This document shows positions 32,935-41,489 of a DNA stretch of 64,000 bases, piece after piece. How positions within the stretch are numbered: position 1 is the first letter of the stretch; every line of letters begins with the position of its first letter. A program made the translations under genes and the position numbers. The stretch covers positions 1 through 64,000 of the forward strand of contig JBBDXI010000098.1 in NCBI GenBank assembly GCA_040902425.1, in the 5' to 3' direction. The stretch is from JBBDXI01 sp040902425 (GTDB lineage Bacteria > Planctomycetota > Phycisphaerae > Phycisphaerales > UBA1924). Under the pieces are notes generated by a model. The model was not told where the DNA came from. It searched no databases and saw only the letters and a list, made by a program, of their open reading frames with translations.

Positions 32935-34782
32935 TCAGGGCTGCTCCGCGGCCTTGGCGCGCGCCTGGCGCTGCTTGATTTTCTCCAGGCTCAGGAGCGT
33001 CTCGCAGACGGTCATGAGCGTGAAGGCGGTGGCCTCCGGGGGCATGCGCTGGTCGAAGAGGCTGGCGCGGACGCCGCCGAGGGCCTGGTCGGGGTTGGCG
33101 TACATATGGCCCTCGGCCTCCGCGGCCGTGAGCTGGCGGAGGAAGCGCAGCGACGCGAGGAGGCGCGAAAGCTCGGCGGGGACTTCCTCGTCGGGCGTCA
33201 GCCGCTCATCGCCGAGCATGGTGGCGATGAAGGCCAGCGGCCGCGCCGCGTGCCATGTGGGCAAGGGCTGGCGTGAGGCCGTGAACATGATGCCCCCCGC
33301 GAAATCCTGCTGGTCGGCGGGGAGGTCCTCGGGGCGGAGCTGGTGCTTCCAGACCATCTCCCGCATCTCGCGGAGGGCGACGGCGGCCCTCTGATGGCCG
33401 TATCGAACATCAGCCCAGCCCAGCCACGGCATCTGCGAGACCAGTTCGCCGGGAGGAGTGGCCTTGAACGCCTCCGTCACGGCCGCGTACTCCTGGCCGG
33501 GGCCATCCAGCGTTGTGGCGTAGTCAACCATGAGCCGAGCCCACGCGACAAGTCCCAGACGCCCGCGGGGCACCGAGGGTGCGAAGCCCTTCTCGTGATG
33601 GAAGACGCCCTTGGTGGCATCAATGCAACGCTCCCAGAGCGTGGACACCCCGGGATCGTCAACCCACATCAGCGGCTTCATCGAGACCAGCATTGCCTGG
33701 CAGAACTCTGCGGCGACGACATCGCTCCATGGTTCGGCCTCGCCGGGATCCACAATCGCGAGGTCGCGCATGATCAGCGAAGCCCTATAGCCCGCCTCTT
33801 TCGCCCCGGGCTTGTCGAATGTCTCAGCAGCCCGGAAATAGCTCACGAGGGAGTAGGCAACCAGCACTTGATCAGCGGGCGGTGCCCAGTCAGCGAGCAC
33901 CTGCCCGAGCACTGGATCGAGTCCGCCGTCCGCGCCGGTTCGATTCTCACCGGTCGATCGCCACCTTTGAAGGGTCGCGGCCATCTGTGCTGCCCAGCGG
34001 CGCAGCTCAGCTTCGGTCATCTCGCTTTGGCGCACGACGCGCCCGCCCCGGTGCAGGAACATCGGGCTCGCGCCGGCGCGCGGCTGCGCGATCGTCGTTG
34101 ACTTGAAGCGATAGAAGACGGCGCCGTGCTCGGCGATCAGCTCGGCGGGCTTCTTCAGGGCCAGCGTGGGGTCGCCCGTGAGGCGGGAGACCAGCGAGCC
34201 CGCGGCCGCGGCGGGGTCGGTGCCAGTGGCGAGCATCTGCTCGGGGAAGAACGCGGCGAGGCGGTCGCCGAGGCGGACGGCGACGCCCTCCAGGCCGGGG
34301 GCGACCTCGGCGGCCACGTCGGCCCATTCCCTCGGGGCGAGGGGGATCAGCGCGCCGGAGAGCTCGAGCGTGACCGTGAACCGCTCGGCAAGGGCGCGGA
34401 ACTTCTCCTCGAAGAGGGCATCCCGTTCGATCGGCACGCGCTGGCGGGCCTCGGTGATGGCCGTCACCGCGGCCTGCGGGACGGCGCTGCCCGCCGCACT
34501 CGGATCGGCCGAGATCGTCGCGCCTCGCCCGATCACCTGGCCGTCGAGACGGAGCGTGACGGCGATCGCCGGGCACTCGACGAGGCGCTCGGCGCCCGGG
34601 GCGAGCGGCCGGGCGCGGACGAAGTCCGCCACGCGGTGGAACGCGGCCATGGCCGCGTTCGGCTCCGGCGGCTCGACGTTCTGGGCCCGCGCGGGCGGCG
34701 CTGCCACGAGAAGCAGGAGGAGCGCTGTTGCGGCGGCGATGCAGCGGGTGTGGTGCCTACGCAACGCGCGGCGCACATCCAC
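32935..34782 (-). CDS. large exported hypothetical protein
   Basis: About 615 aa if it starts at GTG 34782 (GTG 34776 is also possible). The lead 'ALLLLLVAAPPARAQ' is a signal peptide ending near residue 32. Residues about 55-190 read 'IAVTLRLDGQVIGRGATI ... ALAERFTVTLELSGALIPL', reminiscent of an AMMECR1-like domain. The rest is helical, with several Trp and no catalytic motif I can name. The frame stays open for 168 nt upstream without a plausible signal, so I reject longer starts. It is divergent from a 29-aa mini-gene. Confidence 0.6.
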   Translation of the reverse strand: MDVRRALRRHHTRCIAAATALLLLLVAAPPARAQNVEPPEPNAAMAAFHRVADFVRARPLAPGAERLVECPAIAVTLRLDGQVIGRGATISADPSAAGSAVPQAAVTAITEARQRVPIERDALFEEKFRALAERFTVTLELSGALIPLAPREWADVAAEVAPGLEGVAVRLGDRLAAFFPEQMLATGTDPAAAAGSLVSRLTGDPTLALKKPAELIAEHGAVFYRFKSTTIAQPRAGASPMFLHRGGRVVRQSEMTEAELRRWAAQMAATLQRWRSTGENRTGADGGLDPVLGQVLADWAPPADQVLVAYSLVSYFRAAETFDKPGAKEAGYRASLIMRDLAIVDPGEAEPWSDVVAAEFCQAMLVSMKPLMWVDDPGVSTLWERCIDATKGVFHHEKGFAPSVPRGRLGLVAWARLMVDYATTLDGPGQEYAAVTEAFKATPPGELVSQMPWLGWADVRYGHQRAAVALREMREMVWKHQLRPEDLPADQQDFAGGIMFTASRQPLPTWHAARPLAFIATMLGDERLTPDEEVPAELSRLLASLRFLRQLTAAEAEGHMYANPDQALGGVRASLFDQRMPPEATAFTLMTVCETLLSLEKIKQRQARAKAAEQP

Positions 34783-34927
34783 CGGTAATCCACAGTGCTT
34801 ATCGGACGGCGCCCCCGCGTGGCGCGGGCGAGAACGCGGGTGAGACGTTGCTTCATGCGCGGGGCACGGCGGTTGTTTATCTTCTGGCAGCCGGGAACGG
34901 CACGCAGAGCGAAGAAGGGGTGAAGTC

Positions 34928-35017
34928 ATGAGAACGGCTCTCGCGATCACGGCCCTGTCGAACCACCAGCAGAAGATCCTCGTGCTGACGCTGCTGAGCT
35001 TCCTGGCGCTGTGCTAA
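34928..35017 (+). CDS. 29-aa hydrophobic mini-protein with own terminator
   Basis: Reads 'MRTALAITALSNHQQKIL' then 'VLTLLSFLALC' and stops at TAA 35015-35017. GAAGGGG about 9 nt upstream can act as ribosome site. A clear intrinsic terminator follows 33 nt after the stop, so this is a self-contained transcript of roughly 150-250 nt. It could be a small membrane peptide, a leader peptide or a coding-like part of a small RNA. No family recognised. Confidence 0.5.
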   Translation: MRTALAITALSNHQQKILVLTLLSFLALC

Positions 35018-35050
35018 AGGGTACGTCCCGGAACCGAAGTTGGAGGCGAG

Positions 35051-35075
35051 CCCCCGCGGAGACGCGGGGGTTTTT
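35051..35075 (+). terminator. intrinsic terminator after mini-gene
   Basis: CCCCCGCG (35051-35058), GAGA loop, CGCGGGGG (35063-35070), then TTTTT. A perfect 8-bp GC stem with U tract on the plus strand. Confidence 0.9.
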
Positions 35076-35151
35076 CTTTCCGACCCATCCCGCCCATCCG
35101 GGGCCTCTCCGTCGCGAGCTTGCGTTGACACATGCCTGACGGTGTCCGAGA

Positions 35152-35256
35152 TCAGTCGCCACCCCACGAGCCGCCGTCGCCGCGCCCGCGGAAGGCCCAG
35201 ATCGCCAGAACGAAGATTACGAGGAGAAGCAGCACGCCCAGCAGGAGCCAGCCCAT
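35152..35256 (-). CDS. 34-aa single-span membrane mini-protein
   Basis: Starts at ATG 35256 with AGGA 7 nt upstream and ends at TGA 35154-35152. One transmembrane helix (about 3-22, WLLLGVLLLLVIFVLAIWAF) is followed by a Gly/Arg/Asp tail 'RGRGDGGSWGGD'. The arrangement, a short N-terminus, one helix and a Gly-rich charged tail, is typical of bacterial small membrane proteins. It lies downstream of rpsA beyond a hairpin terminator, so it would be made from read-through or its own promoter. Confidence 0.55.
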   Translation of the reverse strand: MGWLLLGVLLLLVIFVLAIWAFRGRGDGGSWGGD

Positions 35257-35269
35257 ACCTCCATCCTAA

Positions 35270-35307
35270 GTCGAAAACGAAAGGAGCCCCGGCACGGGCC
35301 GGGGCTC
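35270..35307 (-). terminator. intrinsic terminator downstream of rpsA
   Basis: On the minus strand GAGCCCCGG (35307-35299), 6-nt loop and CCGGGGCTC (35292-35284) form a perfect 9-bp stem followed by CTTTCGTTTTC. It lies 56 nt after the rpsA stop. Confidence 0.85.
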
Positions 35308-35362
35308 GGTGGGTCAGGGTTGGTCGCACGGCTCGGCGCTAGGGAGCAGCGGCCGCGGCGGG

Positions 35363-37198
35363 TTATTCCTCGGCGGCTTCGGCCCGCTCGGTCTTGTCCG
35401 GCTTGTCGCCCTTGCCGGGCATGCGGATCTTGTCGGTGCCCATGGCGTCGTGGGCGTCCATGCCGCCTCTGGTGGGAACGCCGGTGCGCTCGTAGTCCGA
35501 CGCCCCCCCGCCGGCACCGCCGCCGCCCGCGCCGCTGGCGTCGCCCCACTGGGCGCGCTTCAGGGACAGGCCGATCTTCCGCTCCTGCGTGTCCACGCGG
35601 AGGATCTTCACGTCCACCTCGTCGCCGGGCTTCACCACATCCTGCGGGTTCTCGACCTTGTGGTCGGCCAGCTCGGAGATGTGCAGCAGGCCCTCGAGGT
35701 CCGACTCCAGCTCGACGAAGACGCCGAAGTTGGTGATCTTCGTGACCGCCCCGCGGACGACCATGCCCGGCTTGTAGTGCTCGGGGATGGCCGCGATCCA
35801 CGGGTCCTCGGTGAGCTGCTTGAGCCCGAGGCTGACCCGCTGCTTGCTCTGGTCCACGTCGAGGACGACGCACTTGACGGTGTCGCCCTTCTTGAGCACT
35901 TCGTTGGGGTGGGTGATCTTCTTGGTCCAGGACATGTCGGAGATGTGGAGCAGGCCGTCGATCCCCGGCTCGATCTCGACGAAGGCGCCGTAGTTGGCGA
36001 GGTTGCGGACCTTCCCCTCGATGAGCGTGCCGGCGGGGTACTTCTCGGCGACCAGCTCCCAGGGGTTGACCTCCGTCTGCTTCATGCCCAGGGAGATCTC
36101 CTGCTTGTCCTTGTTGATGTCCAGGACGACGACCTCGACCTCCTGGCTGGGCTGGACGAGCTCCGACGGGTGGTTGACGCGCCGGGTCCAGGACATCTCG
36201 GAGATGTGGACGAGGCCCTCGATGCCGTCCTCCAGCCGCACGAACGCGCCGTAGGACATGAGGTTGACCACCGAGCCCTTGACCCGCGACCCGACCGGGT
36301 ACTTCTTCTCGATCTGCTCCCACGGGGAGGCCTCGCGCTGCTTGAGGCCCAGCGCGATCTTCTCCTTCTCGCGGTCGATGTTGAGGACCTTGACCTCCAC
36401 CTTCTGGTCGATCTTCAGAAGCTCGCTGGGGTGGTTGATCCGGCCCCAGGACATGTCGGTGATGTGCAGCAGCCCGTCGATCCCGCCCAGGTCCACGAAG
36501 GCCCCGAAGTCGGCGATGTTCTTGACCGTGCCGGTCACGATGTCGCCTTCCTTCAGCGTCTCGAGCAGGCGGCTCTTGGCGGCGTCGCGCTCCTCCTCGA
36601 TGAGCTTGCGGCGGCTGATGACGATGTTCCGCCGCTCCTGGTCGATCTTGAGGATCGTGGCCCGGACCTTGCGGCCGATGTAGTCGCCGATGTCGCCGGG
36701 GCGGCGGATGTCCACCTGGGAGGCCGGCAGAAACACCGGCACGCCGATGTCCACCAGCAGGCCGCCCTTGATCTTGCGCATCACGGTGCCTTCCACGACC
36801 GCGCCCTCGCGGGTGGTGTCCATGATCCGCTGCCAGTTGAGCATGCGGTCGGCCTTGCGCTTCGAGAGCACAATGGTGCCGCCCTCGCCCTCCATGCTCT
36901 CCAGCAGGACGTCGTAGGTCTCGCCGATCTTGACGTCGATGCCCTCGAACTCGTCCTTGGGGATGAGGCCCTCGGACTTGAGGCCGACCTCGACCACCAC
37001 ATCCTCGCCGGCGTAGCCGACGACCTTGCCCCGGATGAGCTTGCCGGGGGCGAGGTCCTTGATCTGCTCACCCAGGAACGAGTCCATGTACTCGCCGTCC
37101 TTGCGCTGGGCGCTGGGGCGGCCGAGGGCCTGGGTGAGGAGCGCCTCGGCTTCCTGATCCGCGGTGCCGAGGGTTGCGAGGAGCGTTTCGTCGATCAT
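35363..37198 (-). CDS. rpsA: 30S ribosomal protein S1
   Basis: 611 aa with six S1/OB repeats (about 48-115, 130-200, 215-285, 300-372, 387-458, 472-545). The last four carry the classic 'GAFVDL.GIDGLLHITDMSW' pattern. The C-terminal 55 residues are Gly/Asp/charged. S1 recruits mRNA to the small subunit, mainly through unstructured 5' regions. It is followed by an intrinsic terminator, so it is transcribed alone. The 375-bp upstream region is shared with the divergent FlgM-like gene. Confidence 0.95.
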   Translation of the reverse strand: MIDETLLATLGTADQEAEALLTQALGRPSAQRKDGEYMDSFLGEQIKDLAPGKLIRGKVVGYAGEDVVVEVGLKSEGLIPKDEFEGIDVKIGETYDVLLESMEGEGGTIVLSKRKADRMLNWQRIMDTTREGAVVEGTVMRKIKGGLLVDIGVPVFLPASQVDIRRPGDIGDYIGRKVRATILKIDQERRNIVISRRKLIEEERDAAKSRLLETLKEGDIVTGTVKNIADFGAFVDLGGIDGLLHITDMSWGRINHPSELLKIDQKVEVKVLNIDREKEKIALGLKQREASPWEQIEKKYPVGSRVKGSVVNLMSYGAFVRLEDGIEGLVHISEMSWTRRVNHPSELVQPSQEVEVVVLDINKDKQEISLGMKQTEVNPWELVAEKYPAGTLIEGKVRNLANYGAFVEIEPGIDGLLHISDMSWTKKITHPNEVLKKGDTVKCVVLDVDQSKQRVSLGLKQLTEDPWIAAIPEHYKPGMVVRGAVTKITNFGVFVELESDLEGLLHISELADHKVENPQDVVKPGDEVDVKILRVDTQERKIGLSLKRAQWGDASGAGGGGAGGGASDYERTGVPTRGGMDAHDAMGTDKIRMPGKGDKPDKTERAEAAEE

Positions 37199-37573
37199 GG
37201 GCTTGGCTGGTCCTTCCGTCGGGCGGGTCCGCTCGCGCCTGCCGGGGTGGGCGCGGGGATCGGCCTGACTGACGGCGGGCGGCGGGAGCCACCGGCCGGC
37301 CCCTTGGGGGGGCGGCTTGGTCCTTGTGCGTCCGGCGTGCGCACCGTGCGCCAGCCGGCCCGGCAGAAAGACTTGAGGCGGAAACTCTAGCCCGGGATGA
37401 GGGGAAAGTCAGGAGAGGGCCCGGCGGCCCGGGCGGACACCGGGGCGGCTAAGTGGCCGATGAAAGGACATTTATCGCGACCTCACCCGGCCTTCATGCG
37501 GTTTGCCGATACGGGGGTGGCTGCCGGCGGATGCCGGCCCTTACCTCGGACGGTTCAATCGGAGGATCCGATC
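37199..37573. other. intergenic region between rpsA and FlgM-like gene
   Basis: 375 bp between divergent genes. It must contain both promoters. I see a GGAGG ribosome site for the FlgM-like gene (37561-37565) and GCCGATAC at 37505-37512, which resembles a sigma-28 -10 element but has no matching -35. No RNA gene is evident. Confidence 0.4.
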
Positions 37574-37807
37574 ATGCGCCGAGTCATCGAAACGCGTCGG
37601 GCGGGATGCACAGGGGCGCCGGGGCGGAGCGCGGAGCATGGGCGGCATGCGGGGTGGACGGGGCCTGTCGGCCGCGCCGGGGCACGGAAGGTGCGCCGCG
37701 CGCTGGTCGATCGTATCCGGCGGGAGATCGCCGAGGGGCGGTACGAGACCCCGGCCCGGATCGACGGGGCGGTCGAGGCGATCCTCGACCGGGTGCGCGC
37801 CGTCTGA
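37574..37807 (+). CDS. FlgM-like anti-sigma-28 factor
   Basis: 77 aa. The C-terminal half, 'VRRALVDRIRREIAEGRYE' then 'TPARIDGAVEAILDRV', matches the helical C-terminus of FlgM, which binds the flagellar sigma factor FliA and is usually about 75-100 aa. The N-terminus is Arg/Gly-rich and unconserved. GGAGG 8 nt before ATG 37574 supports the start, and a terminator follows. No flagellar genes are adjacent, so the assignment rests on the C-terminal motif. Confidence 0.6.
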   Translation: MRRVIETRRAGCTGAPGRSAEHGRHAGWTGPVGRAGARKVRRALVDRIRREIAEGRYETPARIDGAVEAILDRVRAV

Positions 37808-37849
37808 CCGGCCCCGGCGACACCGCGCAGTTCAGCGAGCGGGTTGATG

Positions 37850-37880
37850 GCGACACGCCTGATCGGCGTGCCGCTTTTTT
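37850..37880 (+). terminator. intrinsic terminator after FlgM-like gene
   Basis: GCG-A-CACGCC (37850-37859), loop TGATC, GGCGTG-C-CGC (37865-37874), then six T. One A-C mismatch in a 10-bp stem. It starts 43 nt after the stop codon. Confidence 0.85.
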
Positions 37881-37933
37881 CGTTCCGGCGGGGGAGGGGG
37901 TCGGTCCAGGGCGTGCCTGAGGGATCGTTCTTG

Positions 37934-38028
37934 GGGTGGCCCGCCACTCCGTGGCGGGTGGTCTGCTGCTGCTGGGAATCAGTGGCGGGATCACCCGCCG
38001 CGGAGCGTCGGGCCACCCGGCCGGTCCG
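37934..38028. repeat. 95-bp element with 10-bp terminal inverted repeats
   Basis: GGGTGGCCCG (37934-37943) and CGGGCCACCC (38019-38028) are perfect inverted repeats enclosing two further hairpins (GCCACTCCGTGGC near 37943-37955, and a CGGGATCACCCG stem). The right end encodes the last residues and stop of the pseudo-receiver gene. Architecture and size resemble the 90-bp element elsewhere, although the sequence differs. Confidence 0.75.
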
Positions 38029-38392
38029 CGGCGCCCGCGAGCTCGGCGAGGATCTCCGGCAGGCGCCGGTCAAAGGCGCCGCGGGCCAGCACCGCGTCGG
38101 CGCCGGCGGCCCTGGCCTGCTCGAACAGTTCGGTGGCGATATGGGGGCCGAAGGCGACGATGCGGACCGAGCGCCCCGCGGCCGGGCCGGACGGGTCCCG
38201 CAGGGCCCGGATCAGGTCGATCGCCACATCGGGCGCGTCGAGGTCTACGATCGCGGCCCTCACGTCGCAATCCGCCAGACGGGCGCGGAGCATGTCGAGG
38301 GACCGCACGGGCCGGCAGGGGATTGATCCCTGCTTTGCGGCCCCTTGAATCCGAGTGGCCCAGAGAAGATCGGCGGCGAAGTACACTATCAT
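37991..38392 (-). CDS. pseudo-receiver (CheY-like) domain protein
   Basis: 133 aa. A receiver-like alpha/beta pattern ('MIVYFAADLLWATRI', 'VRAAIVDLDAPD', 'RIVAFGPHI', 'GADAVLARGAF') but with the acidic pocket incomplete. Asp in 'VDLDAPD' could be the phospho-acceptor position. The conserved Thr and Lys are not in place, so phosphorylation is doubtful. ATG 38392 chosen because the domain begins there. Its 3' end overlaps the 95-bp inverted-repeat element. Function unknown. Confidence 0.6.
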   Translation of the reverse strand: MIVYFAADLLWATRIQGAAKQGSIPCRPVRSLDMLRARLADCDVRAAIVDLDAPDVAIDLIRALRDPSGPAAGRSVRIVAFGPHIATELFEQARAAGADAVLARGAFDRRLPEILAELAGAADRPGGPTLRGG

Positions 38393-38589
38393 CGTGCGGA
38401 ACCGAGTGGCCGCGGGGCTTGCCCTCAGCCTGGCGCGGCGGACGAGGAACAGGTCGGTGCCGGAACGGTCCGGCGCTCGAAGAGCAAGGCTGCTGAAGTC
38501 CGAGGCGTTGTTCAACCGGCCCGCCAACCGGCGGGCTCGTCTCCCCCTTCCCCCCATCGTAGCGAACGCAGATTCTCCGGAACCCCGCC

Positions 38590-39978
38590 ATGACGACCAT
38601 CGCCAAGAGTGTCACCCCCAAGATCACCAAGACCCCCGGGGAGCGCGACCCGGTGTTCGACGAGCTGGGCTTCCCCAAGGACCCGGACAACCTCTACCTG
38701 CAGACGGTGGAGGTGATGCTCCAGGCGGCGGACATGCTGGAGCTGCCGCACCGGATCAAGATCATTCTGGCGCAGCCGCAGAGCGAGATCATGGTTCATT
38801 TCCCGGTGCGGATGGACGACGGGCACCACAAGCTGTTCAAGGGGTACCGGGTCCAGCACAACAACGCGCTGGGGCCGTACAAGGGCGGGCTGCGGTTCCA
38901 CCCGGACGTGCACCTGGACGACGTGAAGAGCCTGGCGCTGCTGATGACGATGAAGTGCTCGCTGGTGCGGGTCCCTTACGGCGGCGGCAAGGGGGGCGTG
39001 AAGTGCGACCCGCGGGCGCTCTCGCAGGACGAGCTGATGCGGGTGACGCGCCGGTTCTGCGCGGCGATCTTCCGCTACATCGGGCCGGACTACGACATCC
39101 CCGCGCCGGATGTGAACACCAACGCGCAGGTGATGGCGTGGTTCGCCGACACCTACGCCAGCCTGGATGAGAACGGGAAGAACTCCTGGGACTCGATGCG
39201 GGTGGTGACGGGCAAGCCGGTGGAGATCGGCGGGTCGCTCGGGCGGGAGAAGGCGACGGGGCAGGGCGTGGTGGACACGCTGGTCGAGCTGCTGCCGACG
39301 CTGAAGATCAACGTCCAGGGGATGCGGTTCAGCCTGATCGGGTACGGGAACGTGGGCTCGTGGACGGGGCGGATCCTGACCAAGCTGGGGGCGAAGCTGG
39401 TGGCCGTGATGGACCACACCGGGGCGATCCGCAACGACAGCGGGATCGACTCGGAGGCCCTGGCGGGGCACGTCGCCAAGAACGGCGGCGTGGGCGGCTT
39501 TGAGAAGGGCGCCGGCTCGGGCGCGGGGACCCGGGGCGGGCAGGGGGTGACGCTGATCAGCACGGAAGAGTTCTACAAGACCCCGGTCGATGTGCTGGTC
39601 CCCGCGGCCCTGGAGCAGATGATCAAGGAGAAGGAGGCCCGCTGGATCGACGCCAAGGTGGTGGCCGAGGGCGCCAACGCCCCGAGCACGCCCGGCGGCG
39701 ACCGCGTGCTCATCGAGCGGGGGATCGAGATCATCCCGGCCATCCTTGCCAACGCGGGCGGGGTGACGGTCAGCTACTTCGAGTGGGTGCAGAACAAGAC
39801 CTGCACCAGCTGGGACCTGGAAGAGGTGGACCGCAAGCTGAACCAGCACATGGTGGCCGCGGCCCGGCGGACGATCTCGGCGCGGCAGAAGTACGAGTGC
39901 GACATGCGGACGGCGGCCTACATCGCGGCGCTGGATCACATCGCGAAGGCGTACACGATCAGGGGGATTTTCCCGTAA
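38590..39978 (+). CDS. gdhA: glutamate dehydrogenase (Glu/Leu/Phe/Val family)
   Basis: 462 aa. It interconverts glutamate and 2-oxoglutarate plus ammonia. Substrate-site lysines lie in 'GPYKGGLRF' and 'PYGGGKGGV'. The Rossmann motif 'LIGYGNVGSW' and 'VPAALEQMI' belong to the coenzyme domain. Cofactor preference is not evident. Residues about 300-320 contain a short Gly-rich stretch 'GAGSGAGTRGGQG' that may be another small insert. ATG 38590 fits family N-termini. Confidence 0.9.
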   Translation: MTTIAKSVTPKITKTPGERDPVFDELGFPKDPDNLYLQTVEVMLQAADMLELPHRIKIILAQPQSEIMVHFPVRMDDGHHKLFKGYRVQHNNALGPYKGGLRFHPDVHLDDVKSLALLMTMKCSLVRVPYGGGKGGVKCDPRALSQDELMRVTRRFCAAIFRYIGPDYDIPAPDVNTNAQVMAWFADTYASLDENGKNSWDSMRVVTGKPVEIGGSLGREKATGQGVVDTLVELLPTLKINVQGMRFSLIGYGNVGSWTGRILTKLGAKLVAVMDHTGAIRNDSGIDSEALAGHVAKNGGVGGFEKGAGSGAGTRGGQGVTLISTEEFYKTPVDVLVPAALEQMIKEKEARWIDAKVVAEGANAPSTPGGDRVLIERGIEIIPAILANAGGVTVSYFEWVQNKTCTSWDLEEVDRKLNQHMVAAARRTISARQKYECDMRTAAYIAALDHIAKAYTIRGIFP

Positions 39979-40086
39979 GCGAGGTGGGGTCGCGGTGACA
40001 GAGCCTCCGGGTGAGAACCGGGTGCTTTTTCCTTTGAAGCGGTCTCACGGCTGCCTGAAGCCGCCACTGAAGCCACCGGGACCGGT

Positions 40087-40635
40087 ATGACTTTGGCGAT
40101 GACTCGGCGCATGCTCCTGCATCTCGCGGAGGTTTTGGCGCGCTGGACGCTCACCGTACTCTCGCTGCTCCTGCTCGTTGCCTGGGCCGTGAGCCTGCGC
40201 TGGACCATCTTCCGCATGGCCCAGTTCGGCGACTCGGTCTCCCTGAAGAGCGGCACGGTCGTGTATTTGTGGACCTCGGATCCGCTGCGGCAGCAGCTGA
40301 GCGGCCGATTCGCGATGCTGCAGGAAACGCGGTGGGAATGGCACACCAGGCCGCGGGCCACCCCGATGGAGTGGAGTTTTTTCCGCAGCTCGACGGCGGG
40401 GCGCAGCATCATCGCCGTGCCGCTCTGGCAACCTTGGTTGATAGTCACACTGTCGGGCGCGTTGCTCTGGTGGCGGCGCTGGGCCCGCCGGGCGCGCCCG
40501 GGGCACTGTCCCTGCTGCCGGTATGACGTGCGGGGACTCCCGTCAGGCGTGCCCTGCCCGGAGTGCGGGAGTCTGACCGGGATCGGCGAAGCTACGGGTA
40601 TTCCTGGCGCGTCGGACGGATCATCATGTCGTTAA
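40087..40635 (+). CDS. two-helix membrane protein with C-terminal zinc ribbon
   Basis: 182 aa. Transmembrane helices at about 17-37 and 117-137. The C-terminus has 'HCPCCRYDVRGLPS' and 'PCPECGS', the tetra-Cys ribbon very common in planctomycete membrane proteins. The soluble middle domain has Trp/Arg-rich motifs. Function unknown. Its 3' end overlaps the convergent SDR gene by 44 bp. Start ATG 40087 or 40099. Confidence 0.75.
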   Translation: MTLAMTRRMLLHLAEVLARWTLTVLSLLLLVAWAVSLRWTIFRMAQFGDSVSLKSGTVVYLWTSDPLRQQLSGRFAMLQETRWEWHTRPRATPMEWSFFRSSTAGRSIIAVPLWQPWLIVTLSGALLWWRRWARRARPGHCPCCRYDVRGLPSGVPCPECGSLTGIGEATGIPGASDGSSCR

Positions 40636-41419
40636 TGTGGACGCCGGCGGGCTGACCGACCATGAAGACGATTATGCGGGCGACGTCCTCGGGCGTCAGC
40701 ACCGGCGAGATCGAATCCATGAACTGGCCGAAGCTCTGCGGGTCGTAGCCGGCCTGGGCCTGGAACTCGCTGCGCACCACGCCGGGCTCCAGCAGGCTGA
40801 CGCGGATGCCGCGGGGGGCGAGGGTGCGGCGGAGGCTCTCGGCGAGCATGTGCACGGCGGCCTTGGTGGAGCCGTACATCGACGAGAAGGGCGAGACGTG
40901 GCGCCCGACGGTGCTGCCGAGCACGACGATGTCGCGGGGGCGGTCGAGCCAGCCGGGCGGGGGCTGGGGGGGCGGGCCGTCCTTTGGCGGTCCGGCGACG
41001 ACCTCGACGGGGCCGGCCATGCGCTCGGCGGCGGCACGCATGAGGCTCGCGGCGGCGGTGAGGTTGGTGCGGATGACCTCCTCCCACCGGGTCTGGTCGG
41101 AGGTGTAGACGCTGCCGCGCAGGCCGCGCCCGGCGTTGACGAGGACGAGGTCGGCCTCGCGCGTGCCGTTCCCGAAGCGGTCGCGGGCGGCGTCGAGCAT
41201 GGAGCGGATGACTCCGGGGTCGGCGGCATCGCCGGGGGCGGCGGCCGCGCGGGAGGGGCCGCCGAGCTCGTTGGCGAGGGCGTCGAGGCGGTCCGCGCGC
41301 CGGGCGTTGAGGACAACGCGGGCGCCGGCGCCGGCCAGGGCGCGGGCGGCGGCCTCGCCGATGCCGGCGCTGGCGCCGGTGATGACGGCGATGCGGTCGT
41401 GGAGGGGACCGGGGGGCAT
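40592..41419 (-). CDS. short-chain dehydrogenase/reductase
   Basis: 275 aa, classical SDR. The cofactor loop 'ITGASAGIGEAAARAL', the Arg pair 'NARRADRLDAL' that often favours NADP, 'LVNAGRGL', and the catalytic Ser and Tyr/Lys ('VVLGSTVGR', 'YGSTK') are all present. A Pro-rich 'KDGPPPQPPPGWLDRP' segment before the active-site Ser is extra relative to most SDRs. The substrate is unknown. Convergent with the zinc-ribbon membrane gene. Confidence 0.85.
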   Translation of the reverse strand: MPPGPLHDRIAVITGASAGIGEAAARALAGAGARVVLNARRADRLDALANELGGPSRAAAAPGDAADPGVIRSMLDAARDRFGNGTREADLVLVNAGRGLRGSVYTSDQTRWEEVIRTNLTAAASLMRAAAERMAGPVEVVAGPPKDGPPPQPPPGWLDRPRDIVVLGSTVGRHVSPFSSMYGSTKAAVHMLAESLRRTLAPRGIRVSLLEPGVVRSEFQAQAGYDPQSFGQFMDSISPVLTPEDVARIIVFMVGQPAGVHINDMMIRPTRQEYP

Positions 41420-41489
41420 ACGCGGGATGGTACGGGCGCGGCACGGCGGCGGGGCGGGGGCGCCGCGAGCGGCGGCACCGGCGCACGGG

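Noticed and set aside
35309..37390. 693-codon plus-strand frame opposite rpsA
   Set aside because: Same antisense artefact. S1 repeats are clear on the minus strand.
37505..37512. Sigma-28 promoter for the FlgM-like gene
   Set aside because: Only the GCCGATAC part matches. No TAAAGTTT-type -35 at the right distance.
40006..40037. Terminator after glutamate dehydrogenase gene
   Set aside because: The TTTTT run is preceded only by a 4-bp CCGG/CCGG stem, too weak to call.
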